From: Sneathiella chinensis
GTDB lineage: Bacteria; Pseudomonadota; Alphaproteobacteria; Sneathiellales; Sneathiellaceae
Assembly: GCF_012720115.1 (NCBI RefSeq)
Contig: NZ_VNWN01000004.1
Span: 558,001 to 622,000, forward strand
DNA length: 64,000 nt
Direction: 5' to 3'
Below are positions 37,436-47,525 of this stretch, in pieces; within the stretch, counting starts at the first letter, position 1, and the number at the start of each line of letters is the position of its first letter. The notes under the pieces were generated by a model. That model saw only the letters and a list, made by a program, of their open reading frames with translations, searched no databases and was not told where the DNA came from. The translations under genes were made by a program, and so were the position numbers.

Positions 37436-37722
37436 TGCGAAAATAGTAAAAAAATTTCCGTTTTGAGTAATTCGCTCAGATTGCGCGCCTTTAGGGGGGG
37501 GCTCTTAAAAAACCTCAACTACGGCAGTATGCAAAGTTTCGACCTTTGAAAGTCGAGGTGGTGACTATATTTTTTTCTCAGTCAATATTGTGCGGTTGCG
37601 TCGTTCCGTTGAAAAAAACAAGGCTAGATATAGGTGGAAAAGGGGGATAGCTCTAAAATATGGTTTCTGTGTTATCAGTTTTCGGCAGTGATATTCAGAA
37701 TGCTAGTCTTTACGGCTGATCG

Positions 37723-38718
37723 TCAGGTGCGGACCCGGCGTTCCTCGCTGGGGGTATGGCCGAAATGTTCGCGGTGGCATTTTGAAAAATGCGATGCGGA
37801 TACAAAACCGCAGGCCAGCGCCACCTCGATAATGGGCAGGCTGGTCTGGGTCAGAAGATACCGCGCCCGATCCAGCCGCAATTTCAGGTAATAGCGGGTG
37901 GGGGAGCGTTTCAGGTATTTCTGGAACAGGCGCTCCAGTTGCCGGGTCGACAGGCCCACTTCCGTTGCAAGGTCACTGCAACTGAGGGGGTCTTCCAGAT
38001 TGTCTTCCATACAGGAAATGGCGGCCAGAAGTTTGGGGTGGGAAATTCCCAGCCGGGCCCTCAGTTCCATGCGCTGGCGTTCCGACCCGTCGCGAATACG
38101 GTGATGGATCAACTGGTCGGCAACGGCAAGGGCCGCTTCATGATCGATCTGGCTGGAAATCAGCGACAGCATCATATCAAGGGACGCTGTTCCCCCGGCG
38201 CAGGTATACCGGTTGCCATCAATCTCGAACAGTTCCGTGGTAATCTCCAGATCGGGGAAATCCTCGCGGAAACCGGATGTGTTTTCCCAGTGGATGGTGC
38301 AGCGATGCCCGTCCAGCATGCCCGCCCGGGCCAGCACGTAAGAGCCTGTGCAGATCGCACCGATATCGGCGCCATAGGATGCGGCCTTCCTGAGTGCGGT
38401 CATCACTTCCGGGGTGCAGCGGGCCTGGATGTCCAGTCCCCCGCACAGAAAGACAATGCTGTGTTTCGGCATATCCGAAAAGCTGCCAGCCACCGGGATT
38501 TCCAGCCCGGCGCTGCTGCGGGCCGGGGCACCGTCTTCCGAATAGCATTTCCAGTCATAGATCTGCCGCCCGGCTGTGCGGTTGGCCAGACGCAACGGTT
38601 CAATCGCCGAGATAAAGGCAAGTGACGAGAAGTCGGGGACCAGACAAAAACCGATACTATATTGTGCTGTTGCCCCTTCCATCTTGTCGAAGGAAAGGGT
38701 TGTGCCTGAACTGTTCAT
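37723..38718 (-). CDS. GlxA-family AraC-type regulator (GbdR/CdhR-like)
   Basis: Transcription activator of 331 residues. It has an N-terminal DJ-1/PfpI-like domain (about 10-180; GFCLVPDFSSLAFISAIEPL, SIVFLCGGLDIQ and AICTGSYVLARAG), then a C-terminal double AraC helix-turn-helix (about 225-325; CSDLATEVGLSTRQLERLFQ and LACGFVSASHFSKCHREHFG). This architecture includes the glycine betaine regulator GbdR and the carnitine regulator CdhR. Neighbouring fhs and soxBDAG genes make control of methylated-amine catabolism plausible. The start is uncertain, since neither ATG 38718 nor TTG 38736 has a clear ribosome site. Confidence 0.87.
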   Translation of the reverse strand: MNSSGTTLSFDKMEGATAQYSIGFCLVPDFSSLAFISAIEPLRLANRTAGRQIYDWKCYSEDGAPARSSAGLEIPVAGSFSDMPKHSIVFLCGGLDIQARCTPEVMTALRKAASYGADIGAICTGSYVLARAGMLDGHRCTIHWENTSGFREDFPDLEITTELFEIDGNRYTCAGGTASLDMMLSLISSQIDHEAALAVADQLIHHRIRDGSERQRMELRARLGISHPKLLAAISCMEDNLEDPLSCSDLATEVGLSTRQLERLFQKYLKRSPTRYYLKLRLDRARYLLTQTSLPIIEVALACGFVSASHFSKCHREHFGHTPSEERRVRT

Positions 38719-38777
38719 ACGCCAAACGCTACTCAAGTTTCATTTTTTCAGCAACGGTTTTCCGTGCTCCCTCCGGG

Positions 38778-40472
38778 CTAGAACAATCCGATGATCTGCC
38801 CGTTTTCAGTCACATCAATCTGCGTCGCTGCCGGGATGCGCGGGAGCCCCGGCATGGTCATGATATCCCCGCAGATGACAACGACGAACTCGGCCCCGGC
38901 GGCGACCCGAACCTCGCGGATGGGAACCACATGATGGCTGGGGGCGCCTCTCAGGGTGGGGTCCGTCGAAAAGCTGTACTGGGTTTTGGCAATACAGACC
39001 GGATAATGGCCGAAGCCCTGTTCCTGAAGTTCCCGGAACTGGTTCTCCACCTTCTGGTCGGCGATGATGTCATCGGCGGCATAAATTTTGGTGGCAACGG
39101 TTTTAACCTTCTCCCAAAGCGGGGTTTCATCCTCATATAGCAGAGAGATCGGTCTTGCCGGTTTTTCCAGTTGGCTGACAACCGTCCGGGCAAGGACCTC
39201 GGCCCCGGCGCTGCCCTTGCCCCAGTGGTCGCACAGCACTGCCTTGACGCCGTGGCTGGCGCAAATTTCCTGTACGGCCTCAATTTCCGCGGTGGTATCT
39301 GTTGAAAAGCGGTTGATGGCAACCACAACGGGCAGGTCGAACTTGTGCAGGTTGTCAATGTGGCGGGTCAGGTTTCTGGACCCCATCTGGACGGCGGCCA
39401 CATCTTCCCGGCCAAGGTCCTGCTTGGCAACGCCGCCATGCATCTTGAGGGCGCGAACCGTGGCGACAACAACGGCGGCCTCCGGGTTCAGGTCCGCCTT
39501 GCGGCACTTGATATCAAGAAACTTCTCGGCGCCCAGATCGGCTCCGAAGCCCGCCTCGGTCACCACATAATCGGCCAGTTTCAGGGCGGTGCGGGTGGCC
39601 AGAACGGAATTGCAGCCATGGGCGATATTGGCAAAGGGGCCGCCATGGACAAGGGCTGGATTGTTTTCAAGGGTCTGGACAAGGTTCGGCTGGAAGGCAT
39701 CCTTCAGGACCGCCGCCATGGCACCGTGGGCGTCAAGATCGCGGGCGTGGATGGGTTTGCGGTCGCGGGTAAAGCCGACAATAATATTGCCGAGCCGCTT
39801 TTTCAGGTCTTTCATATCCGTGGCCAGGCAGAAAATGGCCATGACTTCCGAGGCGACGGTAATGTCGAAATGGTCTTCCCGCGGGAAACCGTTGCTGACA
39901 CCGCCCATGCTGTTGACGATATATCGGAGCGCTCGGTCATTCATGTCCACCACGCGCCGCCAGGTGATCCGCCGTTCATCCAGCCCCAGTTCATTGCCCC
40001 AATAGATATGGTTGTCGATCATGGCGGCCAGAAGGTTGTTGGCCACACCGATGGCATGAAAGTCGCCGGTGAAATGCAGGTTGATGTCGGTCATGGGGAC
40101 GACCTGGGCGTAGCCACCCCCGGCGGCACCGCCCTTCATGCCAAAACAGGGCCCAAGCGAAGGTTCCCGCAGGCAGATCATGGCCTTCTTGCCAATCCGG
40201 TTGAGGGCGTCTCCAAGGCCAACGGTGGTGGTTGTCTTGCCTTCGCCCGCCGGGGTCGGGGACATGGCCGTAACAAGGATCAGTTTGCCATCGGGCCGGT
40301 CTGCAAGCCGTTCAATGTAATCCAGCGAGATTTTCGTCTTGTAGTGGCCAAAGGGCTCAAGATTGTCCTCCTCAATTCCCAGTCGCTCCTTTGCCAGGGG
40401 CAGGATTTTTTCCATGCTGGCGGCATTGGCGATCTCAATATCGGTTTTGGGAGTGGTATGTTGGTCGGTCAT
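38778..40472 (-). CDS. fhs: Formate-tetrahydrofolate ligase
   Basis: ATP-dependent ligase interconverting formate plus THF and 10-formyl-THF. The 564-residue protein has the P-loop [20 protein letters not shown], the [20 protein letters not shown] segment, and [20 protein letters not shown], all diagnostic of Fhs. Divergent from the sarcosine oxidase operon, it probably handles C1 units released as 5,10-methylene-THF, running toward formate plus ATP or supplying formyl-THF. The direction cannot be told from sequence. A long imperfect hairpin lies in its predicted 5' leader. Confidence 0.97.
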   Translation of the reverse strand: MTDQHTTPKTDIEIANAASMEKILPLAKERLGIEEDNLEPFGHYKTKISLDYIERLADRPDGKLILVTAMSPTPAGEGKTTTTVGLGDALNRIGKKAMICLREPSLGPCFGMKGGAAGGGYAQVVPMTDINLHFTGDFHAIGVANNLLAAMIDNHIYWGNELGLDERRITWRRVVDMNDRALRYIVNSMGGVSNGFPREDHFDITVASEVMAIFCLATDMKDLKKRLGNIIVGFTRDRKPIHARDLDAHGAMAAVLKDAFQPNLVQTLENNPALVHGGPFANIAHGCNSVLATRTALKLADYVVTEAGFGADLGAEKFLDIKCRKADLNPEAAVVVATVRALKMHGGVAKQDLGREDVAAVQMGSRNLTRHIDNLHKFDLPVVVAINRFSTDTTAEIEAVQEICASHGVKAVLCDHWGKGSAGAEVLARTVVSQLEKPARPISLLYEDETPLWEKVKTVATKIYAADDIIADQKVENQFRELQEQGFGHYPVCIAKTQYSFSTDPTLRGAPSHHVVPIREVRVAAGAEFVVVICGDIMTMPGLPRIPAATQIDVTENGQIIGLF

Positions 40473-40508
40473 TCTGTCGGCCCGTTGTCTATGCCCGTTT
40501 CCGGTATG

Positions 40509-40545
40509 AAGGAGTGAGGTGCACGGGACCTGTCCCGGACCTCCT
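40509..40545. promoter_or_regulatory. Long inverted repeat upstream of fhs
   Basis: Core CGGGAC-CT-GTCCCG flanked by AGGT/ACCT and then AAGGA/TCCTT arms, 37 bases before the fhs ATG in its probable leader. It could be a regulatory hairpin or protein site. It lies in the 305-base fhs-soxB gap (40473-40777), in which I see no supportable gene; the 85-codon minus-strand frame there lacks a ribosome site. Confidence 0.35.
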
Positions 40546-40777
40546 TGAATATTAACAAAAATAAAACCGACGGGGGATTGGGATCACCCGCCATTCTGCA
40601 GGGGACACTAAATCCTCCGGCCTCGGTTGAACAGGGATAATCTGCTTTCAGCAGGGGCGGCGTGTCGGATTTTTGGTGCAATATGGCGGATCGGTGTTTT
40701 TGTCCTTGCGGGTGTCGTATCACCATCCATAATGTAGAAAAACATCACGCAGGGTGAGAAACGGGAAACGGAAAAGA

Positions 40778-42028
40778 ATGGCGAAATATTCTATTTTTTC
40801 CATCGCACGCAACGCCTTCAGTCATCATCGGAACTGGCCGCGTCAATGGCGCAGCCCCGACCCGAAGCCGGATTATGATGTGATCATCGTCGGCGGCGGC
40901 GGGCATGGGCTGGCAACAGCCTATTATCTGGTGAAGGAACATGGCATCACCAATGTGGCGGTGCTGGAAAAAGGCTGGCTTGGCGGGGGGAATACGGCCC
41001 GCAACACGACCATTGTCCGTTCCAACTATCTGTGGGATGAAAGTGCGGCCCTCTATGAAAAGTCCCTGCAGCTTTGGGAAGGCCTGTCACAGGATATCAA
41101 TTATAATGTGATGCTCAGCCAGCGGGGGGTGCTCAATCTGGCCCATAGCCTTGGCGATGTGCGTGAAGGTCGCCGCCGGGTCAATGCGAACCGCCTGAAC
41201 GGGGTCGATGCGGAATGGCTGGATGAGGAACAGGTCAAGGACTTTTGCCCGATCATCAATATTTCCCGGTCGGCCCGCTATCCGGTGCTGGGGGCCACCT
41301 TGCAGCGGCGCGGCGGCGTTGCCCGTCATGACAGTGTGGCATGGGGCTATGCCCGGGCCGCGGATGCGCGCGGGGTGGATATTATCCAGAATTGCGAGGT
41401 GACGGGCATTCGCCGTGACGGCGACACTGTCACCGGGGTCGAGACAAGCCGCGGCTTTATCGGCGCCCGCAAGGTGGCGCTGGTCACGGCCGGGCACAGT
41501 TCCGTTGTCGCCGCCATGGCCGGTCTGCGCCTGCCGATCGACAGTCACCCCCTGCAGGCGCTGGTATCCGAACCCATCAAGCCGGTGATCGACTGTGTGG
41601 TCATGTCGGGGGCGGTGCATGTTTATGTCAGCCAGTCCGACAAGGGGGAACTGGTGATGGGGGCGGGCATTGACAGTTTTAATTCCTACGGCCAGCGGGG
41701 CAGCTTTCACGTGATCGAGCATCAGCTTGGCGCCTGTCTGGAGCTGTTCCCCATTTTCAGCCGGGTTCGCATGATGCGAAGCTGGGGCGGCATCGTGGAT
41801 ACCTGCCCGGATGCGTCACCTATAATTTCAAAAACACCGGTTAAAGGTCTTTATATCAATGGTGGCTGGGGAACCGGCGGGTTCAAGGCAACCCCCGGAT
41901 CGGGGTGGTGCTTTGCCCATACGGTGGCGCGGGACGAACCCCATGCCCTGAATGCCCCGTTCAGTCTGGACCGGTTTACCAGCGGGGCGCTGATCGATGA
42001 ACATGGCGCCGCTGGCGTCGCCCACTAG
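40778..42028 (+). CDS. soxB: Sarcosine oxidase beta subunit
   Basis: Flavoprotein subunit carrying the site of sarcosine oxidation in the heterotetrameric enzyme. The 416-residue length equals the family norm. The FAD motif is [20 protein letters not shown], followed by [20 protein letters not shown], and the C-terminal [20 protein letters not shown]; a GGGSAW-like GWG is usual there. GGAAAAGA precedes the ATG at 40778, preferred to the upstream in-frame codon at 40754. It is the first gene of soxBDAG and produces glycine, methylene-THF and hydrogen peroxide together with SoxA. Confidence 0.97.
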   Translation: MAKYSIFSIARNAFSHHRNWPRQWRSPDPKPDYDVIIVGGGGHGLATAYYLVKEHGITNVAVLEKGWLGGGNTARNTTIVRSNYLWDESAALYEKSLQLWEGLSQDINYNVMLSQRGVLNLAHSLGDVREGRRRVNANRLNGVDAEWLDEEQVKDFCPIINISRSARYPVLGATLQRRGGVARHDSVAWGYARAADARGVDIIQNCEVTGIRRDGDTVTGVETSRGFIGARKVALVTAGHSSVVAAMAGLRLPIDSHPLQALVSEPIKPVIDCVVMSGAVHVYVSQSDKGELVMGAGIDSFNSYGQRGSFHVIEHQLGACLELFPIFSRVRMMRSWGGIVDTCPDASPIISKTPVKGLYINGGWGTGGFKATPGSGWCFAHTVARDEPHALNAPFSLDRFTSGALIDEHGAAGVAH

Positions 42029-42039
42029 AAGGAGGGGAC

Positions 42040-42339
42040 ATGCTCAAGATTGAATGCCCCTGGTGTGGGCCGCGACATGAAACGGAATTCCGCTATGGCG
42101 GGGAGGCCCACCGGGTTCGCCCTGAAAAGCCGGACAGCCTGACGGATGAGGCATGGGCGGCGTTTCTGTTCATGCGAACCAATACCAAGGGCGCCTTTGC
42201 CGAGCGGTGGTGCCATGTGAACGGCTGTCGGCGCTGGTTCAATGTGTTGCGCCATACGGTCAGTCACGAAATTCTGGCGGTTTATGCCATGGGCGAGGTG
42301 CCACCGGTTCCGGGCGCCCGGAAGGAGGGCGGCCAATGA
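42040..42339 (+). CDS. soxD: Sarcosine oxidase delta subunit
   Basis: Small zinc-binding subunit of 99 residues. Cysteine and histidine ligands are visible in IECPWCGPRHETEFRYGGEA and in the WCHVNGCRRWFNVLRHTVSH segment, the normal SoxD pattern. AGGAGGGG lies just before the ATG. The stop overlaps the soxA start by four bases. Position between soxB and soxA is invariant in these operons. Confidence 0.96.
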   Translation: MLKIECPWCGPRHETEFRYGGEAHRVRPEKPDSLTDEAWAAFLFMRTNTKGAFAERWCHVNGCRRWFNVLRHTVSHEILAVYAMGEVPPVPGARKEGGQ

Positions 42340-45300
42340 GCATGTTGAACCGCACGGCCAGCGGCGGCAGCGTCGATCGGTCGAAACCGCTGAATTTTAC
42401 CTTCAATGGTCAATCCTATCGGGGATTTGAGGGGGATACACTGGCCTCGGCCCTGTTGGCCAACGGGGTCCATCTGGTGGGGCGCAGTTTCAAGTATCAC
42501 CGCCCGCGCGGTATTGTCGCCGCCGGGGCGGAGGAGCCGGGCGCATTGGTGCAATTGGAAACGGCAGAACATACGGAACCCAATATCCGGGCCACGCAGA
42601 TCGAGCTGTATGAGGGGCTGGTCGCCAGCAGCGTGAATGTGTGGCCCAGCGTGGATTTCGATGTCAGTGCCATCAACGGCCTGTTTGCCAAGCTGTTCAC
42701 CGCCGGGTTTTACAACAAGACCTTCATGTGGCCCCGGTCCTTCTGGATGCGGCTGTATGAGCCGGTGATCCGCCGGGCCGCCGGATGGGGGCGGGCGCCG
42801 ACAACCTCGGATCCCGATTTGTATGACCACATGCATGACCACCCGGATGTGCTGGTGATCGGTGCAGGGCCGGCGGGCTTGTCAGCCGCGGTCGAGGCGG
42901 GCCGGGCCGGGGCGCGGGTGGTTCTGGTGGATGAACAGGCGGAGCCGGGCGGCAGCCTTTTGACGCTGGAGCGCGAGATTGACGGCCAACCGGGCCGGGA
43001 CTGGGTGCAGGACCGCATCGCCGAACTGGAGGCCATGCCGGATGTGCGCATTTTGTCCCGGACGGTTCTGTTTGGCTATTACGATCATAACTATCTGGTG
43101 GCGGTAGAGCGGAAAACCGATCATCTGCCGGTCATGAAACGGCCGGGCCGGATACGGCAGCGCACCTGGCATTTTCGGGCCGGGCATGTGGTGCTGGCCA
43201 CAGGCGCCCATGAACGGCCGCTGGTCTTTGCCGACAACGACCGGCCGGGGATCATGCTGGCGGGCAGTGTGCTGACCTATCTGAACCGATATGGTGTGTT
43301 TCCGGGCAAGGAAGTGGTGCTGTTCACCAATAATGACGGGGCCTATGAAACTGCGCTGGCCCTGCACGAACAGCGCCTGAAGGTTGCGGCGGTGGTGGAT
43401 GTCCGGCATCAGGTCACCGGGGCCTTGCCTGCCCGTGTGCGGGCATTGGGGATCCCTGTCTTTGCCGGGCATGCCCTGTCAGCGACGCGGGGCGGGAAGC
43501 GGGTCTCCGCGGTCGAGGTTCGGCCGGTTCAGCAGGGGGCCGGAAAACTGACCGGTGCCGGTCGCTGGATCAATTGCGATCTTGTGGCCATGTCCGGCGG
43601 TTGGAGCCCGGTTGTTCATCTGTTCAGTCAGTCGCAGGGGCGGCTGGAATTTGACGCGGGAAAAAGCGCTTTTGTCCCGGCCCATGCGGTGCCGGCGCAA
43701 ACGGTTGCCGGGGCGGCCAATGGCGATTTCCTGTTGAAAGACTGCCTTCTGGCCGGTCGGGAAGCTGGGCGGAACGGGGTTCTGGCCGCAGGCCTGAAGC
43801 CAAAACGCCGGAAACCCGCCGCAGCGGTCCATGAGCCGGAAACCGCGCCCATGGAGCCTGTCTGGCTGGTGCCGGGGCGCGAGCCTGTGGGGGTCGGGAA
43901 GGCCAAGCATTTTGTCGATTTGCAGAATGACACCACGGCGGCGGATATCGCGCTTGCCACACGTGAGGGGTTTGAAAGTTCCGAACATGTGAAGCGATAC
44001 ACCCTGACCGGTTTCGGCACGGATCAGGGCAAGACATCGAACATTAACGCGCTGGGAATTCTGTCCGGTCTGCTGGACAGGCCCCTAGGGGAGATCGGCA
44101 CCACCACCTTTCGCCCGCCCTACACGCCGGTGGCCTATGGGGCGCTGGCGGGGCGGAATATCGGGCGCTGGTCCGATCCGGTCCGCACCACATCCATCCA
44201 CCCGTGGCATGAGGGGAACGGCGCCCGGTTCGAGACGGTGGGGCAATGGCATCGCCCGTGGTATTACCCGAAAAACGGCGAGAACCTGCAGGCGGCCGTA
44301 AACCGGGAATGCCTTGCGGTGCGAAACGGTGTCGGGGTGCTGGATGCGTCCACCTTGGGGAAAATCGATATTCGGGGGCCGGATGCGGCGGAATTCCTGA
44401 ACCGGGTTTATACGAACGCATGGTCGAAGCTGGGCGTGGGGCGCATTCGGTATGGCCTCATGTGCCGCGAGGATGGCATGGTCTTTGACGATGGCACCAC
44501 GGCGCGGCTGGCCCCGGATCATTTCCTCATGACCACGACCACGGGCAACGCCGCCGTGGTTCTGGACTGGCTGGAAGACTATCTGCAAACGGAATGGCCG
44601 GACTTGAGGGTGTATTGCACCTCGGTGACCGAGCAATGGGCCACGGTTTCGGTGGCGGGGCCAAAGGCACGGCGGGTCCTTGAAAAACTGGCGCCGGAGA
44701 TGAAACTCGGTCCGGACGATTTCCCCTTCCTCAGTTTCCAAGAGGGAACCGTTGCCGGTATGGCCGCCCGGATTTTCCGCATCAGTTTTACCGGTGAACT
44801 GACCTTTGAAATCAATGTCCCCTGGCATCAGGGCTTGGCGCTCTGGAAGGCCGTGATGGACGCCGGAGAGGAATTTGGCATCACTCCTTACGGAACCGAG
44901 ACCATGCATGTCCTGAGGGCGGAAAAGGGTTTCATCATTGTCGGGCAGGAAACCGACGGCACCACAACCCCGCAGGATTTGGGGATGGACTGGATTGTGT
45001 CAAAGGCAAAGCCGGATTTCATCGGCAAGCGGTCCTTTACCCGATCGGATACAAGCCGCCCGGATCGCAAGCAACTGGTCGGCTTGCTGACGGAGGACCC
45101 GGAAACGGTTCTGCCGGAAGGGGCGCAACTGGTGTTTGACCCCCATGCCCCGAAACCCATGCCCATGGTCGGGCATGTCACGTCCAGCTATTACAGCGCG
45201 GCGCTGGGACGCAGCATCGCCCTGGCGCTGGTAAAGGGGGGGCAGGACCGGATGGGACAGCATGTTTTTGCCCCGCTGGAAGGGGGGACCGTTACCGCCG

Positions 45301-45359
45301 TGCTGACATCCCCCGTCTTTTTCGACAAGGAAGGGGAGCGACAAGATGGCGAAATATGA
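42336..45359 (+). CDS. soxA: Sarcosine oxidase alpha subunit
   Basis: Large subunit of 1007 residues that binds NAD and THF. N-terminal half: a ferredoxin-like opening LNFTFNGQSYRGFEGDTLAS with SFKYHRPRGIVAAG, and the dinucleotide-binding motif DVLVIGAGPAGLSAAVEAGR near residue 170. C-terminal half (about 600-1007): a GcvT-like folate-binding domain with GVLDASTLGKIDIRGPDAAE and ITPYGTETMHVLRAEKGFI. The methyl group is passed to THF here. The start is ATG 42336, overlapping soxD, not the longer open frame to 42153. Its end overlaps soxG by 14 bases. Confidence 0.97.
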   Translation: MSMLNRTASGGSVDRSKPLNFTFNGQSYRGFEGDTLASALLANGVHLVGRSFKYHRPRGIVAAGAEEPGALVQLETAEHTEPNIRATQIELYEGLVASSVNVWPSVDFDVSAINGLFAKLFTAGFYNKTFMWPRSFWMRLYEPVIRRAAGWGRAPTTSDPDLYDHMHDHPDVLVIGAGPAGLSAAVEAGRAGARVVLVDEQAEPGGSLLTLEREIDGQPGRDWVQDRIAELEAMPDVRILSRTVLFGYYDHNYLVAVERKTDHLPVMKRPGRIRQRTWHFRAGHVVLATGAHERPLVFADNDRPGIMLAGSVLTYLNRYGVFPGKEVVLFTNNDGAYETALALHEQRLKVAAVVDVRHQVTGALPARVRALGIPVFAGHALSATRGGKRVSAVEVRPVQQGAGKLTGAGRWINCDLVAMSGGWSPVVHLFSQSQGRLEFDAGKSAFVPAHAVPAQTVAGAANGDFLLKDCLLAGREAGRNGVLAAGLKPKRRKPAAAVHEPETAPMEPVWLVPGREPVGVGKAKHFVDLQNDTTAADIALATREGFESSEHVKRYTLTGFGTDQGKTSNINALGILSGLLDRPLGEIGTTTFRPPYTPVAYGALAGRNIGRWSDPVRTTSIHPWHEGNGARFETVGQWHRPWYYPKNGENLQAAVNRECLAVRNGVGVLDASTLGKIDIRGPDAAEFLNRVYTNAWSKLGVGRIRYGLMCREDGMVFDDGTTARLAPDHFLMTTTTGNAAVVLDWLEDYLQTEWPDLRVYCTSVTEQWATVSVAGPKARRVLEKLAPEMKLGPDDFPFLSFQEGTVAGMAARIFRISFTGELTFEINVPWHQGLALWKAVMDAGEEFGITPYGTETMHVLRAEKGFIIVGQETDGTTTPQDLGMDWIVSKAKPDFIGKRSFTRSDTSRPDRKQLVGLLTEDPETVLPEGAQLVFDPHAPKPMPMVGHVTSSYYSAALGRSIALALVKGGQDRMGQHVFAPLEGGTVTAVLTSPVFFDKEGERQDGEI

Positions 45360-45930
45360 AAACTGGCTGTCTCCGGTTGCCGCACTGGCGCCGTCCTTTC
45401 CGCAAGGGCTTGAGGCCTTGCCCTTTTGTGCGCAGGTCAACCTGCGGGGCAATCCCGGCGACCCGGAATTCATGTCTCGTGTTAAGGGAGAGTTGGGGTT
45501 TGCGCTGCCGACCGTTCCGAACACGGTGGCCGGCCGGAAGAAATGCCGGGCCTTGTGGCTGGGCCCGGATGAGTGGCTGATCGTTGAAGAAGGAGATGCC
45601 CGGTTCCGTGACGCGCCGGAGGGGGCACTGGCGGCGCAGCTGGAACAGGCGCTGGAGGGCCTGCATCACGCCGTCACCGATGTCAGCGCCAACCGTATCC
45701 GCCTTGAATTGTCAGGGCCAGAGGTCAGGACCGTTCTGATGAAAAGCTGCGAGCTGGATTGCCACCCGGCTGTATTCAGGCCGGGGCAGGTCGCCCAAAC
45801 CCTGCTGGCCAAGGCGCAAGTGATCCTGGAGAAACCGGCAGAGGATCGCGTTCACCTTTATGTGCGCAATTCTTTTGCCCTGTATGTGGCGGAATGGCTG
45901 GTGGATGCGTTTCGGTACAGCGGTGAATAA
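45346..45930 (+). CDS. soxG: Sarcosine oxidase gamma subunit
   Basis: Gamma subunit of 194 residues, structurally GcvT-like, needed for assembly of the tetramer. Recognisable segments are CRALWLGPDEWLIVEEGDAR, HHAVTDVSANRIRLELSGPE and LLMKSC-type VLMKSCELDCHPAVFRPGQV. GGGGAGC precedes the ATG, which lies inside the end of soxA in another frame. It is the last gene of the operon; a hairpin with a T run follows. Confidence 0.95.
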   Translation: MAKYENWLSPVAALAPSFPQGLEALPFCAQVNLRGNPGDPEFMSRVKGELGFALPTVPNTVAGRKKCRALWLGPDEWLIVEEGDARFRDAPEGALAAQLEQALEGLHHAVTDVSANRIRLELSGPEVRTVLMKSCELDCHPAVFRPGQVAQTLLAKAQVILEKPAEDRVHLYVRNSFALYVAEWLVDAFRYSGE

Positions 45931-45963
45931 TCTGTAAATTCTGAAAAAATATCACTTTGGTGA

Positions 45964-45993
45964 TCATAACCCGTTGTATGGGTTGTGATTTTT
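45964..45993 (+). terminator. Intrinsic terminator of the soxBDAG operon
   Basis: Nine-bp stem TCATAACCC / GGGTTGTGA (one G-T pair) with a 7-base loop followed by TTTTT, 33 bases after the soxG stop. It separates the sarcosine oxidase genes from the next ligase gene. Confidence 0.7.
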
Positions 45994-46071
45994 ATGCAAT
46001 TGTCTAGGTTTGTTTCGCAAAATGACAAAAGCCGCTCCGCCCGGACCGGTGAATAGACAGGGTAGAGGAAT

Positions 46072-47439
46072 ATGGATCCAAGGGAAGTCAAAACCGCCGC
46101 AGACGCACGGAAAATCATTGAAGAGCGCGGTTTACAGTATGTGAAGGTAGGCCTGTTTGACATTGATGGGGTCATGCGAGGCAAGTATCTGAGCAAATCC
46201 AAGTTTCTGGGTATTCTTGAAAAAGGTTTTGGCTTCTGCGACGTGGTGCTCGGCTGGGATGTGAACGACCAGCTGTATGATCAGGAAAGTTACACCGGTT
46301 GGGCATCCGGCTATCCCGATGCGCATGTGGTGCCTGTCATCGACAGTTGCCGCGAATTGCCGCTGGAAGACAACATGCTGCTGTTCCTGCTGGAATTTTC
46401 GGATCGGGCAGAGACTGTCTGTCCGCGGGGAACCTTGCGCCGCGTTTTGCAGAAGGCGGACAGCATGGGCTACACCGCCACTGCCGCCTGCGAGTACGAA
46501 TTTTTCCTGTTCAATGAAACACCGAAATCCGTGCGCGAGAAAAACTACCGGGACATGGACATGTTTACCCCGGGCTTCTTTGGGTATTCCATGCTGCGGG
46601 CCTCGGTCGAGTCTGACTTTTATCAGCAGTTGATGGATCTCTGTATTGAGATGGACATGGAACTGGAAGGGGTTCATACGGAAACCGGCCCCGGCGTGCT
46701 GGAAGCTGCGATTGCCTACGACGAGGCGCTGGCCGCCGCTGACAAGGGCGCCCTGTTCAAGACCTATACCAAAATTCTGGCGCAGCAAAATGACCTGATG
46801 GCCACCTTTATGGCCAAGTGGTCCCCGGATTATCCGGGACAAAGCGGACATATTCATCTGTCCCTTGCAGGCAAGAACGGCGAAAGCGTTTTCCACGATC
46901 CGTCCCGCCCCGACAGCATGAGCGATGAGATGCGGTATTTCATCGGCGGACAGCAGGCCCTGATGCCGCAGCTTCTGGCGATGGTGTCCCCGACCGTCAA
47001 CAGCTATACCCGTCTTATTCCGGGTTTCTGGGCCCCGACCGAGGCAAGCTGGGGTGTTGAAAACCGGACCTGTGCCTTGCGGGCCATTCCGGGTGATGCC
47101 AGGTCGCAGCGGGTTGAATACCGGATTGCGGCCGCAGACATGAACCCCTATCTGGCCATTGCGGCGGCGCTGGGGTCCGGGCTGTGGGGCATTGAAAACC
47201 GGATTGAACCCACCGAAGGCATCAAGGGCAGCGCCTACGACAAGACATTCCCGCCGGAACTGGCCTTGCCCCGTACCTTGTGGGAAGCGGCACAAAGCCT
47301 CAAGGCGTCTTCTGCGGCCCGGTCCCTGTTTGGCGATGCCTTTGTGGATCACTTTGCCATGACCCGCGAATGGGAAGAACGCGAGTTCCGGAAGGCCATT
47401 ACAGACTGGGAACTGCAGCGCTATTTCGAGATTATCTGA
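46072..47439 (+). CDS. Glutamine synthetase-family ligase (gamma-glutamyl-amine synthetase-like)
   Basis: GS-superfamily enzyme of 455 residues. It has YEFFLFNE and VLEAAIAYDEALAAAD metal-binding regions, GQSGHIHLSLAGKNGES with the catalytic His, and FWAPTEASWGVENRTCALRA in the ATP/substrate site. It lacks the adenylylation loop and length of canonical GlnA and resembles PuuA/GlnT/GmaS-type ligases that join glutamate to amines. Neighbouring sarcosine oxidase, aldehyde and alcohol dehydrogenases point to an amine or amino alcohol substrate. The N-terminus lacks the usual GS beta-grasp start (KVGLFDIDGVMRGKYLS instead). Substrate unproven. Confidence 0.87.
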   Translation: MDPREVKTAADARKIIEERGLQYVKVGLFDIDGVMRGKYLSKSKFLGILEKGFGFCDVVLGWDVNDQLYDQESYTGWASGYPDAHVVPVIDSCRELPLEDNMLLFLLEFSDRAETVCPRGTLRRVLQKADSMGYTATAACEYEFFLFNETPKSVREKNYRDMDMFTPGFFGYSMLRASVESDFYQQLMDLCIEMDMELEGVHTETGPGVLEAAIAYDEALAAADKGALFKTYTKILAQQNDLMATFMAKWSPDYPGQSGHIHLSLAGKNGESVFHDPSRPDSMSDEMRYFIGGQQALMPQLLAMVSPTVNSYTRLIPGFWAPTEASWGVENRTCALRAIPGDARSQRVEYRIAAADMNPYLAIAAALGSGLWGIENRIEPTEGIKGSAYDKTFPPELALPRTLWEAAQSLKASSAARSLFGDAFVDHFAMTREWEEREFRKAITDWELQRYFEII

Positions 47440-47475
47440 TCCCGCATCTGCCTGCCAGGGCGCATGACATCAAAG

Positions 47476-47508
47476 AAAAACCGGCAGTCGCAACTGCCGG
47501 TTTTTTTT
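47476..47508 (+). terminator. Intrinsic terminator, GS-like gene / DeoR gene
   Basis: Perfect 13-bp stem AAAAACCGGCAGT / ACTGCCGGTTTTT with loop CGCA and an eight-base T run. With A residues on the other side it can work for both the plus-strand ligase gene and the convergent DeoR gene. Confidence 0.93.
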
Positions 47509-47525
47509 ATGGGAAAGGGAGGCGC

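Noticed and set aside
37500-37720. Search for an attachment site, integrase or repeats flanking the low-GC island
   Set aside because: No direct repeats, tRNA end or recombinase gene could be recognised by eye at either edge.
40469-40726. Minus-strand frame of 85 codons overlapping the fhs start by ATGA
   Set aside because: The overlap is suggestive, but no Shine-Dalgarno precedes its ATG and the product is proline/charge-rich without family features. Kept only as a note on the leader.
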